In this document: positions 43,692-51,644 of the stretch, piece by piece
Layout: every line of letters begins with the position of its first letter
Numbering within the stretch: the stretch's first letter is position 1
Assembly: GCA_031261445.1 (NCBI GenBank)
Contig: JAISJQ010000048.1
Location: 31,650-95,649, forward strand
Reading direction: 5' to 3'
Length of the DNA: 64,000 bases
Source: Oscillospiraceae bacterium
GTDB lineage: Bacteria; Bacillota; Clostridia; Oscillospirales; Acutalibacteraceae
Notes under the pieces: generated by a model
Databases searched by the model: none
The model's input: the letters and a program-made list of their open reading frames with translations, nothing else
Told to the model about the DNA's origin: nothing
Translations under genes and position numbers: made by a program

Positions 43692-45155
43692 TTGCACCTC
43701 ACCCTCCCCAACGAAAAACACCGCTATGAGATGGAAAATCTCCTGCGGCTGTTCGGCGTCTTGCACGCGGACGGCGCTTGTGCGCTACACATCAGCGGCG
43801 ACAGCGCCCACGCATTGCTGACGCTGGACGGGCGGGACTACGCCCACGCCGCCGCCGTCATCCGTGACGCGAACGCGCCGAAACTAAGCAACCCCATTGG
43901 CGCGGCGTGCATCACCGATGCCGACGAGCTGGCGCTCGCGCAAGCACTGGGGCGTTGCCTCCTGCAGGCCACGGGGCGCACGCCGCCTTGGGGACTGCTC
44001 ACGGGCGTGCGCCCCACCAAGCTGTTTCGCCGCCTTGTGCAGAGGCACGGGCTAGACACCACGCGGGCGTATTTTGCCGATGCGCTCTTTGTCCGCCCCG
44101 AAAAAATCGCGCTGGCAGAGGCAATCTATCGCAACCAACGCGCGGTGCTGGAAGAAACGACCCCGCAGTCGTTCAGTCTCTATGTGGGCATCCCGTTTTG
44201 CCCCACGCGTTGCGCGTATTGCTCGTTCGTGTCGCATTCCATCACAGAGAGCAAGGCGCAGCGATTGATTCCGCAGTACGTGGAAAAGCTCTGCGAAGAG
44301 CTCGCGCACACGGGCATGGTCGCGCACGCGCTGGGACTGCGGCTAGAGAGCGTTTACTTTGGCGGCGGCACGCCCACGAGCCTGAGCGCGGCGCAGCTGG
44401 ACACACTCCTGACCGCCGTGAAGACGCATTTTGATTTGTCCACCTGCCGCGAATACACCGTGGAGGCTGGCCGCCCAGACACCGTCACCGCCGAGAAGTT
44501 TGCGCTCCTGCAAAGCCACGGCGTGGGGCGCGTGAGCGTGAACCCCCAGACCTTCAGCGATGCCGTCTTGCGCACGATTGGTCGCGCCCACACGGCGCAG
44601 GCGGCGCGGGACGCCTATGCCCTCGCGCGGCAGTACGGCTTTGCCGTCAACATGGACTTCATCGCGGGTCTGCCGGGGGACACGCCCGAGGGCTTTGCGG
44701 CCTCCATCGCCGAGGCCATCGCCCTCGCGCCCGAAAACATCACCGTGCACGCGCTGGCACGCAAGCGGGCGGCCGCGCTGAGCCAGGACGGCCAATCTCC
44801 GCCCGAAGACGAGCGCGACTGGCAGTTGGAGGGCGTGAGTGCGGCACTGACGAGCGCGGGCTACGCGCCCTATTATAGCTACCGCCAGAGCAAGTCGCTC
44901 GGTGCGCTGGAGAACACGGGCTGGGCGAAGAGGCATTTTGCCTCGCGCTACAATATATACATGATGGAGGAGCTGCACACGGTGCTCTCCTGCGGCGCGG
45001 GCGCGGTGACGAAGCTGAAAGATCCGCGTGGCGAGACCATCGAGCGGGTCTTCAACTTCAAGTACCCCTATGAGTACGTGGGACGTTTTGCACAAATTCT
45101 GTCTCGCAAAGACGAAATCCTGCGCTTTTATGGGGAAATCGGGCAGAAGAATTGA
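43692..45155 (+). CDS. hemZ: Coproporphyrinogen dehydrogenase HemZ-like radical SAM protein
   Basis: A 487-residue HemN-family radical SAM protein of the Firmicutes HemZ type. An N-terminal region of about 160 residues with GLLTGVRPTKLFRRLV precedes the radical SAM core CPTRCAYCSF (CxxxCxxC) and YFGGGTPTSL. The C-terminal RHFASRYNIYMMEELHTVL fits HemZ. HemZ is assigned to oxygen-independent haem synthesis, though its activity is debated. The start is TTG, with GGAG six bases before it; the site lies at the end of an intergenic repeat. The stop TGA is in the next promoter's -35 box. Confidence 0.9.
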   Translation: MHLTLPNEKHRYEMENLLRLFGVLHADGACALHISGDSAHALLTLDGRDYAHAAAVIRDANAPKLSNPIGAACITDADELALAQALGRCLLQATGRTPPWGLLTGVRPTKLFRRLVQRHGLDTTRAYFADALFVRPEKIALAEAIYRNQRAVLEETTPQSFSLYVGIPFCPTRCAYCSFVSHSITESKAQRLIPQYVEKLCEELAHTGMVAHALGLRLESVYFGGGTPTSLSAAQLDTLLTAVKTHFDLSTCREYTVEAGRPDTVTAEKFALLQSHGVGRVSVNPQTFSDAVLRTIGRAHTAQAARDAYALARQYGFAVNMDFIAGLPGDTPEGFAASIAEAIALAPENITVHALARKRAAALSQDGQSPPEDERDWQLEGVSAALTSAGYAPYYSYRQSKSLGALENTGWAKRHFASRYNIYMMEELHTVLSCGAGAVTKLKDPRGETIERVFNFKYPYEYVGRFAQILSRKDEILRFYGEIGQKN

Positions 45156-45180
45156 CAGACAGGCGGAAAAATGGTATACT
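45152..45180 (+). promoter_or_regulatory. Sigma-A promoter of the MurJ-like gene, overlapping the hemZ stop
   Basis: TTGACA, a 17-base spacer and TATACT. The hemZ stop TGA (45153-45155) is inside the -35 hexamer. Confidence 0.88.
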
Positions 45181-45234
45181 CTCCCTCAGCACTTTGCCGC
45201 CGCCCAATGCTTTAGGTATGTGAGGAGAATCGTT

Positions 45235-47127
45235 TTGCCCAAACAACAAAAAACACAGTCCCTCATCAACGGCGCGATTGTGTTGACGCTGGCCATGGTC
45301 GCCGTGAAGATTATCGGCGCACTGTTCAAAATCCCCTTGGGCGACACGCTGGGCACAGAGGGGCGCGGTCTGTTCGACGGTGTCTATCAGCTTTACGCGC
45401 CTATCTTTGCTATCTCCATGGCGGGGCTGCCCGTGGCAGTGGCGCGTATGGTCAGCGAAAGCGTGGCGCTCAAGCGTTTCCGCGAGGCGCGTGCCGTCCT
45501 GAAGATTTCCCAGCGCATTTTCATGATTGCGGGCATCGTGGGTACGGTGCTACTGGTGGCGCTGGCGTACCCGTACATCAAAGTGAGCGGCCAGTCCGAG
45601 CAAATCCTGCCGGGCATCTTCATGATTGCCCCCGCCGTGTTTTTGTGTTGCATGATGTCTTCCTACCGGGGCTACTACGAGGGTCTGCGGAACATGAACC
45701 CCACAGCGGCCTCGCAGTTCATTGAGGCGCTGGGCAAGCTGGTTGTGGGGCTGGTGCTGGCCAAGGGAGTCATCAACTACGCCCTGGCGCAGTTTGAGGG
45801 CGGCAGTCGCGAGGTCTTCGGCGTGGCGGTGGAGAACGCCACGGACGCGCGTTTGGCGGCCATCCCGTGGGCATCGGCGGCGGCAATTTTGGGTGTGACC
45901 ATCGGCTCTATCGTCAGCCTCCTGTACCTCATGCTCCGCCACAAACTGCGCGGCGACGGCATTACGCGCCTAGATTTAGAGATCTCCCCCGAAGCGAAAG
46001 ACCCAAAGGTCATCACCCGCGAACTGCTGGCGTTGGCTCTGCCCGTCGTGGCCTCCGCGCTCATTCTCAATCTCTCCAACCTGATTGACACCATGACCAT
46101 CAACCGTATGCTCCGCCGTGCGCTGGAGACGGACTACGCCACCGTCTGGGCGATGCACAAGGGCGCACTGGAGGCGGCCATCGCCAGCGGAAACCTAGAC
46201 TTGAACCTGCCCGACGCGGGGGCGATCAACGAAAAAATCGCCACCTACCTCTGGGGCGCGTACAACATGGGCATCGACTTCCGCAACCTCGTCCCCACCA
46301 TTGTCTCCAGCTTTGGCATCAGTGCCCTGCCAGTGCTCGCGGCGGCGTGGGCGGTGAAGAACCGAAACGAGGTGCGCCGCTCTGTCAACTCTGTCTTGCG
46401 CCTGTGTCTGCTCATCGCCATGCCTGCGGGCTTTGGGATGGCCGTGCTGGCCGAGCCCCTGCTGACCATCCTCTACGGCGGCGGCAACGCGGCGGACGGC
46501 ATCAGCGTGTCCGCGCCCGTCCTGCAAGCGTTCGGGTTCTCCACGGCCTTGCTCGCGCTCTCCGCGCCCATCACCAACATGCTCCAAGGCATCGGCCGCA
46601 CGGACATCCCCGTGAAGACTATGGCGCTGTGCGCGGCCGTCAAGTTCGTGTGTAATCTGGCGCTCATCGGCTTGCCGGGGCTGAACATCTACGGTTCCAT
46701 CATCGGCACGGTAATTTTCTACGTGCTCGATGTGGCGCTCAACCTCTACTTCCTCATCAAAATCACGGGCGTGAAGGTCGCGTGGGGGAGCGTGCTGATG
46801 AAGCCGCTGTTTTGCGGCGCATTGTGCGCGGGCGCGGCGTGGGCCACTTACGGCATCACCCTGCGCGGCATGGCACCGCTGGTGGACAAAATCCTGCCGC
46901 TGCTCCAGAAAATTTCACTCTTCCAAGAGGGGCACAAGGGCGCGCGCATCGCCGAAATGTTCGTCAGCGCCAACACCTTCTCTGTGCTCGCTTCTGTGCT
47001 CTTAGCGGCACTGATTTACGTCATTTCGCTGCTTTTGACGAAAGCTATCACAGAAGACGACATAATTGGGCTACCAAATGGCGAAAAAATCGCAAAAGTA
47101 CTTGCAAAACGCGGGCTTTTAGGGTAA
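45235..47127 (+). CDS. MurJ/SpoVB-family polysaccharide or lipid II flippase
   Basis: A 630-residue membrane protein of the MOP superfamily with about 14 helices. It starts with a TTG at 45235 after GAGGAGA. It shows KIIGALFKIPLGDTLGTEGRGLF and ISMAGLPVAVARMVSE, shown in pieces, which are typical of SpoVB/YabM-like proteins, and the later SRLLTP-like region is YNMGIDFRNLVPTIVSSF. A large loop separates helices 4 and 5. Its position before mazG and hup matches the yabM-yabN region of Firmicutes. Whether it moves lipid II or serves the spore cortex cannot be told. Confidence 0.86.
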   Translation: MPKQQKTQSLINGAIVLTLAMVAVKIIGALFKIPLGDTLGTEGRGLFDGVYQLYAPIFAISMAGLPVAVARMVSESVALKRFREARAVLKISQRIFMIAGIVGTVLLVALAYPYIKVSGQSEQILPGIFMIAPAVFLCCMMSSYRGYYEGLRNMNPTAASQFIEALGKLVVGLVLAKGVINYALAQFEGGSREVFGVAVENATDARLAAIPWASAAAILGVTIGSIVSLLYLMLRHKLRGDGITRLDLEISPEAKDPKVITRELLALALPVVASALILNLSNLIDTMTINRMLRRALETDYATVWAMHKGALEAAIASGNLDLNLPDAGAINEKIATYLWGAYNMGIDFRNLVPTIVSSFGISALPVLAAAWAVKNRNEVRRSVNSVLRLCLLIAMPAGFGMAVLAEPLLTILYGGGNAADGISVSAPVLQAFGFSTALLALSAPITNMLQGIGRTDIPVKTMALCAAVKFVCNLALIGLPGLNIYGSIIGTVIFYVLDVALNLYFLIKITGVKVAWGSVLMKPLFCGALCAGAAWATYGITLRGMAPLVDKILPLLQKISLFQEGHKGARIAEMFVSANTFSVLASVLLAALIYVISLLLTKAITEDDIIGLPNGEKIAKVLAKRGLLG

Positions 47128-47130
47128 AAT
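47102..47130 (+). promoter_or_regulatory. Sigma-A promoter of mazG, overlapping the end of the MurJ-like gene
   Basis: TTGCAA, a 17-base spacer and TAAAAT. The upstream gene's TAA stop (47125-47127) makes up the first half of the -10 box. Confidence 0.75.
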
Positions 47131-47183
47131 ATAGTACGGGCAAAATCTTCTGCTTTGAAGAGCCCATCGCGAGGAGACCGACA

Positions 47184-47969
47184 GTGCACGAATATCCACA
47201 AAAGCCCCGCTATGATCTGGACGACCTGCGTGCCATCGTCCAATGCCTGCGTGCGCCGGACGGTTGCCCTTGGGACAGAGAGCAAACCCACGAGAGTATT
47301 CGCAAGAATATGATCGAGGAGTGCTACGAGGCGGTGGAGGCCATCAACAAGGCCGACCCCGTCCTGCTGACCGAAGAGCTGGGCGATGTGCTGCTACAAG
47401 TCTACCTGCACGCGCAAATCGCGCAGGATGCCGGGGCGTTCACGCTCGATGACGTGGCGGACGGCATCTGCAAAAAGCTCCTCCTGCGCCACCCGCACGT
47501 CTTTGGCGACCAAGAGGCCGCCGACGGCGAAGCGGCCTTGGCCAACTGGGACGCCGTCAAGCGTGCCACCAAAGGACAAGCCCCCGGCTCTGCCCCCATG
47601 CTCAGCGTCCCCCGCGAGTTCCCGGCGCTCATGCGTGCGCAAAAGGTGCAGAAAAAAGCGCAGACGGCGGGGCTGGACTTCCCGGACATCGCCGCCACGC
47701 TACAGAAAATCGGCGAAGAACTGGGCGAGCTGACCGAGGCCGTCCACAGCGACAACGCCGAGGCCATTGCCGACGAGCTGGGCGACCTGCTGTTTTCCGC
47801 CGTGAACACCGCCCGCTTTGCGGACGTGGACGCAGAAGAAGTGCTCACGCAGGCCACGGACAAGTTCATCCGCCGCTTCACGCGGCTAGAGCAAGTGCTC
47901 GACAAGCCCATCGCTGAGACCACCGCCGCCGCGCTTGACGCCGCCTGGGAGCAAATCAAGCGTGCGTAA
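47184..47969 (+). CDS. mazG: Nucleoside triphosphate pyrophosphohydrolase MazG
   Basis: Cleaves NTPs and dNTPs to monophosphates and pyrophosphate, as house-cleaning. The 261 residues carry two MazG repeats, each with the EExxE...ExxD metal site: EECYEAVEAI with EELGDVLLQV, and EELGELTEAV with DELGDLLFSA. The sequence CPWDREQTHESI is characteristic. The start is GTG at 47184 after GAGGAG. The tetrapyrrole methylase domain fused to MazG in B. subtilis YabN is absent. Confidence 0.94.
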   Translation: MHEYPQKPRYDLDDLRAIVQCLRAPDGCPWDREQTHESIRKNMIEECYEAVEAINKADPVLLTEELGDVLLQVYLHAQIAQDAGAFTLDDVADGICKKLLLRHPHVFGDQEAADGEAALANWDAVKRATKGQAPGSAPMLSVPREFPALMRAQKVQKKAQTAGLDFPDIAATLQKIGEELGELTEAVHSDNAEAIADELGDLLFSAVNTARFADVDAEEVLTQATDKFIRRFTRLEQVLDKPIAETTAAALDAAWEQIKRA

Positions 47970-48035
47970 CCAATTTGTTATGAACGGGTCGCAAGATTCG
48001 CGCATATAAACACCTTCTATAAGGAGAGAATCCAC

Positions 48036-48308
48036 ATGAACAAAGCAGAACTCATCGCCGCCGTCGCCGAGAAGCAAGGCGTGGCCAAAACCGCCGCAGG
48101 TGCCTCCGTTGAAGCCGTCATCGCAGCCATCGCAGACGCGCTCAAAGCGGGCGAGAAAGTCCAGCTGGTTGGCTTCGGTACGTTTGAAGTCAAAGATCGC
48201 CCCGCGCGTCAGGGTCAAAACCCCAAGACGGGCGAGAAAATTGCCATCGCCGCCAGCAAAGCGCCGGTCTTCAAGGCAGGCAAAACCCTCAAGGATGCAG
48301 TGAAGTAA
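48036..48308 (+). CDS. hup: DNA-binding protein HU
   Basis: A 90-residue nucleoid protein. It begins MNKAELIAAVAEKQGVAK and has the conserved VQLVGFGTFEVKDRPARQGQ and NPKTGEKIAIAASKAPVFK DNA-binding arms. The ATG follows AAGGAGAG. It follows mazG by 66 bases, a common clostridial order. CAGAGGACAGAGGGCAGAAGACAG repeats start five bases after the stop. Confidence 0.97.
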   Translation: MNKAELIAAVAEKQGVAKTAAGASVEAVIAAIADALKAGEKVQLVGFGTFEVKDRPARQGQNPKTGEKIAIAASKAPVFKAGKTLKDAVK

Positions 48309-48498
48309 TTCAGAAGCCAGAGGACAGAGGGCAGAAGACAGATATGGATCTGTTTTCTGCCCTTTGCTATTCTAGATTTTAGATGTTAGACTTGTAGGGG
48401 CGACCCTTGTGGTCGCCCCTTGGGGAATGTTGTGTTTACAGGCATTAACGGGCGGTAGGTTGCCGCCCCTACAGTCCTCACGCCTGTATCCTCATCCC
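48309..48498. repeat. Intergenic repeats between hup and the DUF368 gene
   Basis: CAGAGG/AGAAGACAG repeats and their inverse (48312-48367), CTAGATTTTAGATG repeats (48371-48390), a GTAGGGGCGACC palindrome (48394-48418), a GGGCGGTAGGTTGCCGCCCC palindrome in inverse (about 48449-48472) and inverted GAGGATACAGG-type repeats (48477-48505) that run into the DUF368 stop. Confidence 0.75.
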
Positions 48499-49413
48499 TC
48501 AATCCTCGATGTCCTCTGCTAGAGCATTATTCTTGCGCATCCGCCGCCCAATGAGCACAAAGCTCAGCGCGATGAGTAGCCCCACGGGTAGCGCGATGGC
48601 CGCTTGCCACCAGGCAAAATTACCGTCATGAATGGGCAGGTTCACCGCAATCGCGCCCACAGAGCCGCACATGAACGCGAACACCGTCCAGTAGGCCGGC
48701 GCTTTGTGCCGCGTGAGCACGGATTTGGTTACGTGGGAAAAGGCAATCATCCCGGCCAGAAAACAGACTGCCGTCACGCCCGCCATGAGGATGTTGGTGA
48801 ACGCCGTGTCGCCCGTGCGCACGCCGATGAACGTCAGCGCCTCGTCCACACTGCCCCGCGCGGCATCCAAGAGGCGGTTGTATACGCCCAACAACATCAG
48901 CACCATGCTGATGGAAATGCCCGGCACCATCGACGAAATGCCGCCGACGAGCCCCGCCAGTGCCAGATACCACAGGGCATCCGGCGCGGCAAAGTCAGAG
49001 CCGCTGGCGTTGAGATACGCACGCAACGCCCCCAGCCCCAAAGCCAGCGCAAAGGCAAACGCCATGGGCAGGGCGTAGGATTTCTTCATGCCGTTCTGCT
49101 TGGCGTCGCCGAACACGGCCGGCAGATTGCCCACCACGAGCCCCAAGAACAGCAGATACGTGGCCAGCGGGTAGGTGTCGAACAGCTGGCTGAAGAGCGC
49201 GATGAACAACAGCGCACTGAGCCCCGCGCCCAGCCCCAGCGGGATGATCCAGCCAAGATTGCGCTTAAAATTCTTGAACGGGTTGGAGATGATGGTCAGC
49301 AGATCCTCATAGATGCCCATCATCACGGCCATAATGCTGCCGCTCACGCCCGGCGCGAGCACCGACAGTCCCAGAAAGAATCCGCAAAACACACGATAAA
49401 AGAAGTTTTTCAT
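48499..49413 (-). CDS. DUF368 membrane protein, probable polyprenyl-phosphate transporter
   Basis: A 304-residue protein with eight or more membrane helices. Two internal glycine/proline signatures are visible: LSVLAPGVSGSIMAVMMGIY and GISSMVPGISISMVLMLLGVY, a duplicated PGxSGS/PGISIS motif typical of DUF368. This family (PopT) has been reported to recycle undecaprenyl phosphate across the membrane. The ATG at 49413 has only a weak GGACG site. The last codons (EDIED) fall within an intergenic GAGG-type repeat. Confidence 0.85.
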   Translation of the reverse strand: MKNFFYRVFCGFFLGLSVLAPGVSGSIMAVMMGIYEDLLTIISNPFKNFKRNLGWIIPLGLGAGLSALLFIALFSQLFDTYPLATYLLFLGLVVGNLPAVFGDAKQNGMKKSYALPMAFAFALALGLGALRAYLNASGSDFAAPDALWYLALAGLVGGISSMVPGISISMVLMLLGVYNRLLDAARGSVDEALTFIGVRTGDTAFTNILMAGVTAVCFLAGMIAFSHVTKSVLTRHKAPAYWTVFAFMCGSVGAIAVNLPIHDGNFAWWQAAIALPVGLLIALSFVLIGRRMRKNNALAEDIED

Positions 49414-49443
49414 TTGTTCGTCCGTTCTTTTTTGGTTTGCACT

Positions 49444-49472
49444 ATTATACAACAAAACGCCCCAAACGTCAA
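49444..49472 (-). promoter_or_regulatory. Sigma-A promoter of the DUF368 gene
   Basis: On the minus strand TTGACG, a 17-base spacer and a perfect TATAAT, about 31 bases before the ATG. Confidence 0.85.
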
Positions 49473-49514
49473 TGAAGGTTTGGTGAACATTCACGCCCAT
49501 CTCAGAAACTTTTT

Positions 49515-49753
49515 CCTTACGGTAGGGGCACGCCATGGCGTGCCCTGTGAGGCGTTGTAGGGGCGACCGTCCTCGGTCGCCCGCGCTGATGCCCACAAAC
49601 GAAACGGGCGGCAGGTCGCCGCCCCTACCGCCATGAGAGCACCTGTAGGGGCGGATATCATCCGCCCGCTGCTGAGAAGGCAGAGGTCAGAGGGCAAAAG
49701 ACAGATATTTGGGCGCAATTCTGCCCTCTGTCCTCTGCTATCTGTCCTCTGAA
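49515..49753. repeat. Intergenic repeats downstream of sigF
   Basis: Palindromes of the GTAGGGGC family lie at about 49522-49543 (GGGGCACGCCATGGCGTGCCC), 49557-49582 (GGGCGACCGTCCTCGGTCGCCC), 49605-49628 (inverted GGGCGGCAGGTCGCCGCCCC) and 49644-49667 (GGGCGGATATCATCCGCCC). CAGAGGTCAGAGGGCAAAAGACAG repeats and their inverse follow at about 49678-49755, up to the sigF stop. No gene and no T-tailed terminator are visible. Confidence 0.78.
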
Positions 49754-50425
49754 TCAAGCGCACAACTTTTCGCGCAAATGCAACAGCAACGCCTTTTCGC
49801 GGCGGGAGACCTGCACCTGCGTCATGCCCAGCAGTTCGGCCGTGCGTGCCTGCGTGAAGCCTTTGTAGTAGCGCAGAATCACCAGCGTGCGGTCACAGTC
49901 TGGCAAGCCATCGAGTTCCTGGTGCAGCGCAAGGGAGTCGGTGATTTGCGTGTCGGGCGCGTCCACAGCGATTTCCAGCACGCGCTCTTCACCCTCAGCG
50001 TCGGTGGTGTAGAGCGGCACGGTCGGCGCATAGACCCCCAGCAGCTCGGCCACCTGTGCGCAGTCAATCTGCAGCTTTTCGGCCAGCGTGGCCACCGACG
50101 GCGTATGCCCTAGGGCATCGGTCAGCTCGTCGCGCACGCGGATGACCTCCCGCGCCCTTTCCCGCAGAGCACGCCCAATCTTCACCGCCCCGCCCGCGCG
50201 GAACAGCATTCGTATTTCGCCAATGATCACTGGCACGGCATAGGTGGAAAACGCAAAGCCGCGCTCTGGCTCAAAGCGTTCCGCCGCCTTCAGTAGCCCC
50301 ACGCAACCGGACTGAAACAGGTCGTCATATTCCGCCCCGCGCCCCACAAAACGGTGGGCGCAGGTGTGCACAAGGTTCAGGTTTTCCTCCACAAGGCGGT
50401 TGCGCTCGGCGTGCAGGGCACTCAT
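49754..50425 (-). CDS. sigF: Forespore sigma factor, SigF
   Basis: A 223-residue sporulation sigma factor that starts forespore-specific transcription. Region 2 is plain (NLNLVHTCAHRF, YDDLFQSGCVGLLKAAERF, FAFSTYAVPVIIGEIR). Region 3 follows, and region 4 ends with LGMTQVQVSRREKALLLHL. The ATG at 50425 overlaps the spoIIAB stop by four bases, as expected in the spoIIA operon, where the anti-sigma factor binds it. SigG is similar; the operon position decides for SigF. Confidence 0.94.
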   Translation of the reverse strand: MSALHAERNRLVEENLNLVHTCAHRFVGRGAEYDDLFQSGCVGLLKAAERFEPERGFAFSTYAVPVIIGEIRMLFRAGGAVKIGRALRERAREVIRVRDELTDALGHTPSVATLAEKLQIDCAQVAELLGVYAPTVPLYTTDAEGEERVLEIAVDAPDTQITDSLALHQELDGLPDCDRTLVILRYYKGFTQARTAELLGMTQVQVSRREKALLLHLREKLCA

Positions 50426-50856
50426 TGCCCACGCCCCTGTATGGTCTTCTCCAGCGTGATGACCGTGCCGCGCCCGGCGTTGCTGTAGACGCGGATTTTG
50501 TCGCAAAAGCTCTCCATCACCGCAAAGCCCAGCCCCGCGCGCTCGCCGCCCAGACTGCTCCACAGCGGCTCACGCGCCTGTTTCACATCCGGGATGCCGC
50601 AGCCTCTGTCGCGGATTTTCACGCGCACTAAGCCGCTGTCAAACAGCTGCGTGATGATGTGGATGCGCCCCACGCTCTCGGGGTACGCGTGGACGATGCA
50701 GTTGGTCACCGCCTCGCTCAGCGCGGTTTTCAGGTCGCTGATTTCCTCCACCGTGGGGTCGAGTTGCGCGGCAAAGGCGCTCACGGCCACGCGCACGTAG
50801 CTTTCGTTCACCGAACGGCTGTCCACCGTCAGGCGCATTTCGTTGAGGATGTTCAT
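50422..50856 (-). CDS. spoIIAB: Anti-sigma F factor and kinase SpoIIAB
   Basis: A 144-residue GHKL-type kinase that holds SigF and phosphorylates SpoIIAA. Its N box is SEAVTNCIVHAYP, the G1 box DRGCGIPD and the G2 box GERAGLGFAVMESF; all are intact. The start at 50856 (MNILNEMRLTV) has AAGGG in front; a longer in-frame ATG at 50871 would use codons overlapping that site. It is separated from spoIIAA by a repeat-filled gap. Confidence 0.94.
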   Translation of the reverse strand: MNILNEMRLTVDSRSVNESYVRVAVSAFAAQLDPTVEEISDLKTALSEAVTNCIVHAYPESVGRIHIITQLFDSGLVRVKIRDRGCGIPDVKQAREPLWSSLGGERAGLGFAVMESFCDKIRVYSNAGRGTVITLEKTIQGRGQ

Positions 50857-51002
50857 GTAGTTTCCCTTCATTATCTAGTGAATAATCTAGTGAATAACGA
50901 ATAGTGAATAGTGAATAGTGATCGTGTCGCGCGTGTTGCATGGCATTGTAGTGTAATGAACGGAACACCTATTCACTATTCACTATTACCTATTACTTGT
51001 AT
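50857..51002. repeat. TATTCAC/GTGAATA repeats inside the spoIIA operon
   Basis: Between spoIIAA and spoIIAB, which commonly abut, lie 146 bases built mainly of GTGAATAGTGAATA (about 50875-50922) and its complement TATTCACTATTCACTATTACC (about 50970-50995). The two blocks are inversely oriented and could pair into a long stem in the operon mRNA. Confidence 0.78.
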
Positions 51003-51332
51003 TCATCCGTTCATGCGCAGTTCTTTCAGGCTCAGCTGTGCCAACTTCTCCAGCCCGGCCATGCGCATCATGCGATAGAATCGCTCGTTGAGGTTGCATA
51101 CCTGTACGCGCCCGCCGTGTTCCTTCGTCAGGCGATAGCGCCCCATCACGAGGCCAATGGCGGAGGAGTCGATGAACGTGACGCCCGAAAAATCCAACCG
51201 CAGCAGAGACGGTCGCTGCGAGCGTAGCGCATCGTCAATGGCCGCCCGCATGGCGGCGGCGGAATGGTGGTCAATTTCTCCGCGCAACATGGCGGTGACG
51301 CTGATGGGCGTGATGATGATTTCCGGCAGCAT
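51003..51332 (-). CDS. spoIIAA: Anti-anti-sigma factor SpoIIAA
   Basis: A 109-residue STAS protein that frees SigF when dephosphorylated. GEIDHHSA and the phosphorylation segment VTFIDSSAIGLVMGRYR are visible; Ser57 corresponds to the regulated serine. The ATG at 51332 follows AAAGGAG. It is the first gene of spoIIAA-spoIIAB-sigF. No clear SigH promoter was recognised upstream, though the region is AT-rich. Confidence 0.94.
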   Translation of the reverse strand: MLPEIIITPISVTAMLRGEIDHHSAAAMRAAIDDALRSQRPSLLRLDFSGVTFIDSSAIGLVMGRYRLTKEHGGRVQVCNLNERFYRMMRMAGLEKLAQLSLKELRMNG

Positions 51333-51552
51333 GGAGGCGCTCCTTTTATGTACAGCTCAGACTTAGTATGTGCGCTTTTGGGAAGAATATACAGCGGTGA
51401 AATCTGCATGAGCGTATTTTAACAGCTTGTCCTAGAAAAAAATGTCAAACCAAAGAACGTGATAAAACCCGACAAACAAGACAAATTTTCCGCAATTTAT
51501 GCACGAGAAGACAAGAAAATATTAAATTCTTGTGAATTATTCCCTAAACCCC
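51333..51552. other. Divergent regulatory gap between spoIIAA and the PucR-type gene
   Basis: An AT-rich region with no gene and, unusually for this window, none of the repeat families. A TAAAAT-like element on the minus strand near 51414-51419 could belong to a spoIIA promoter, but no convincing SigH or sigma-A pair was found. Confidence 0.4.
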
Positions 51553-51581
51553 TTGAAAAACTTCGGCAGATCCGCTAAAAT
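51553..51581 (+). promoter_or_regulatory. Sigma-A promoter of the PucR-type regulator
   Basis: TTGAAA, a 17-base spacer and TAAAAT. Confidence 0.68.
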
Positions 51582-51644
51582 AGGAGAGTGATTTTTGGTG
51601 ATTATGCCTAAGGGCGCAGTGAAGCGAATTTGGAGGAGAAAAAT

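Noticed and set aside
51333..51552. A SigH promoter for the spoIIA operon
   Set aside because: No AGGA-type -35 and GAAT -10 pair at proper spacing could be found by eye.
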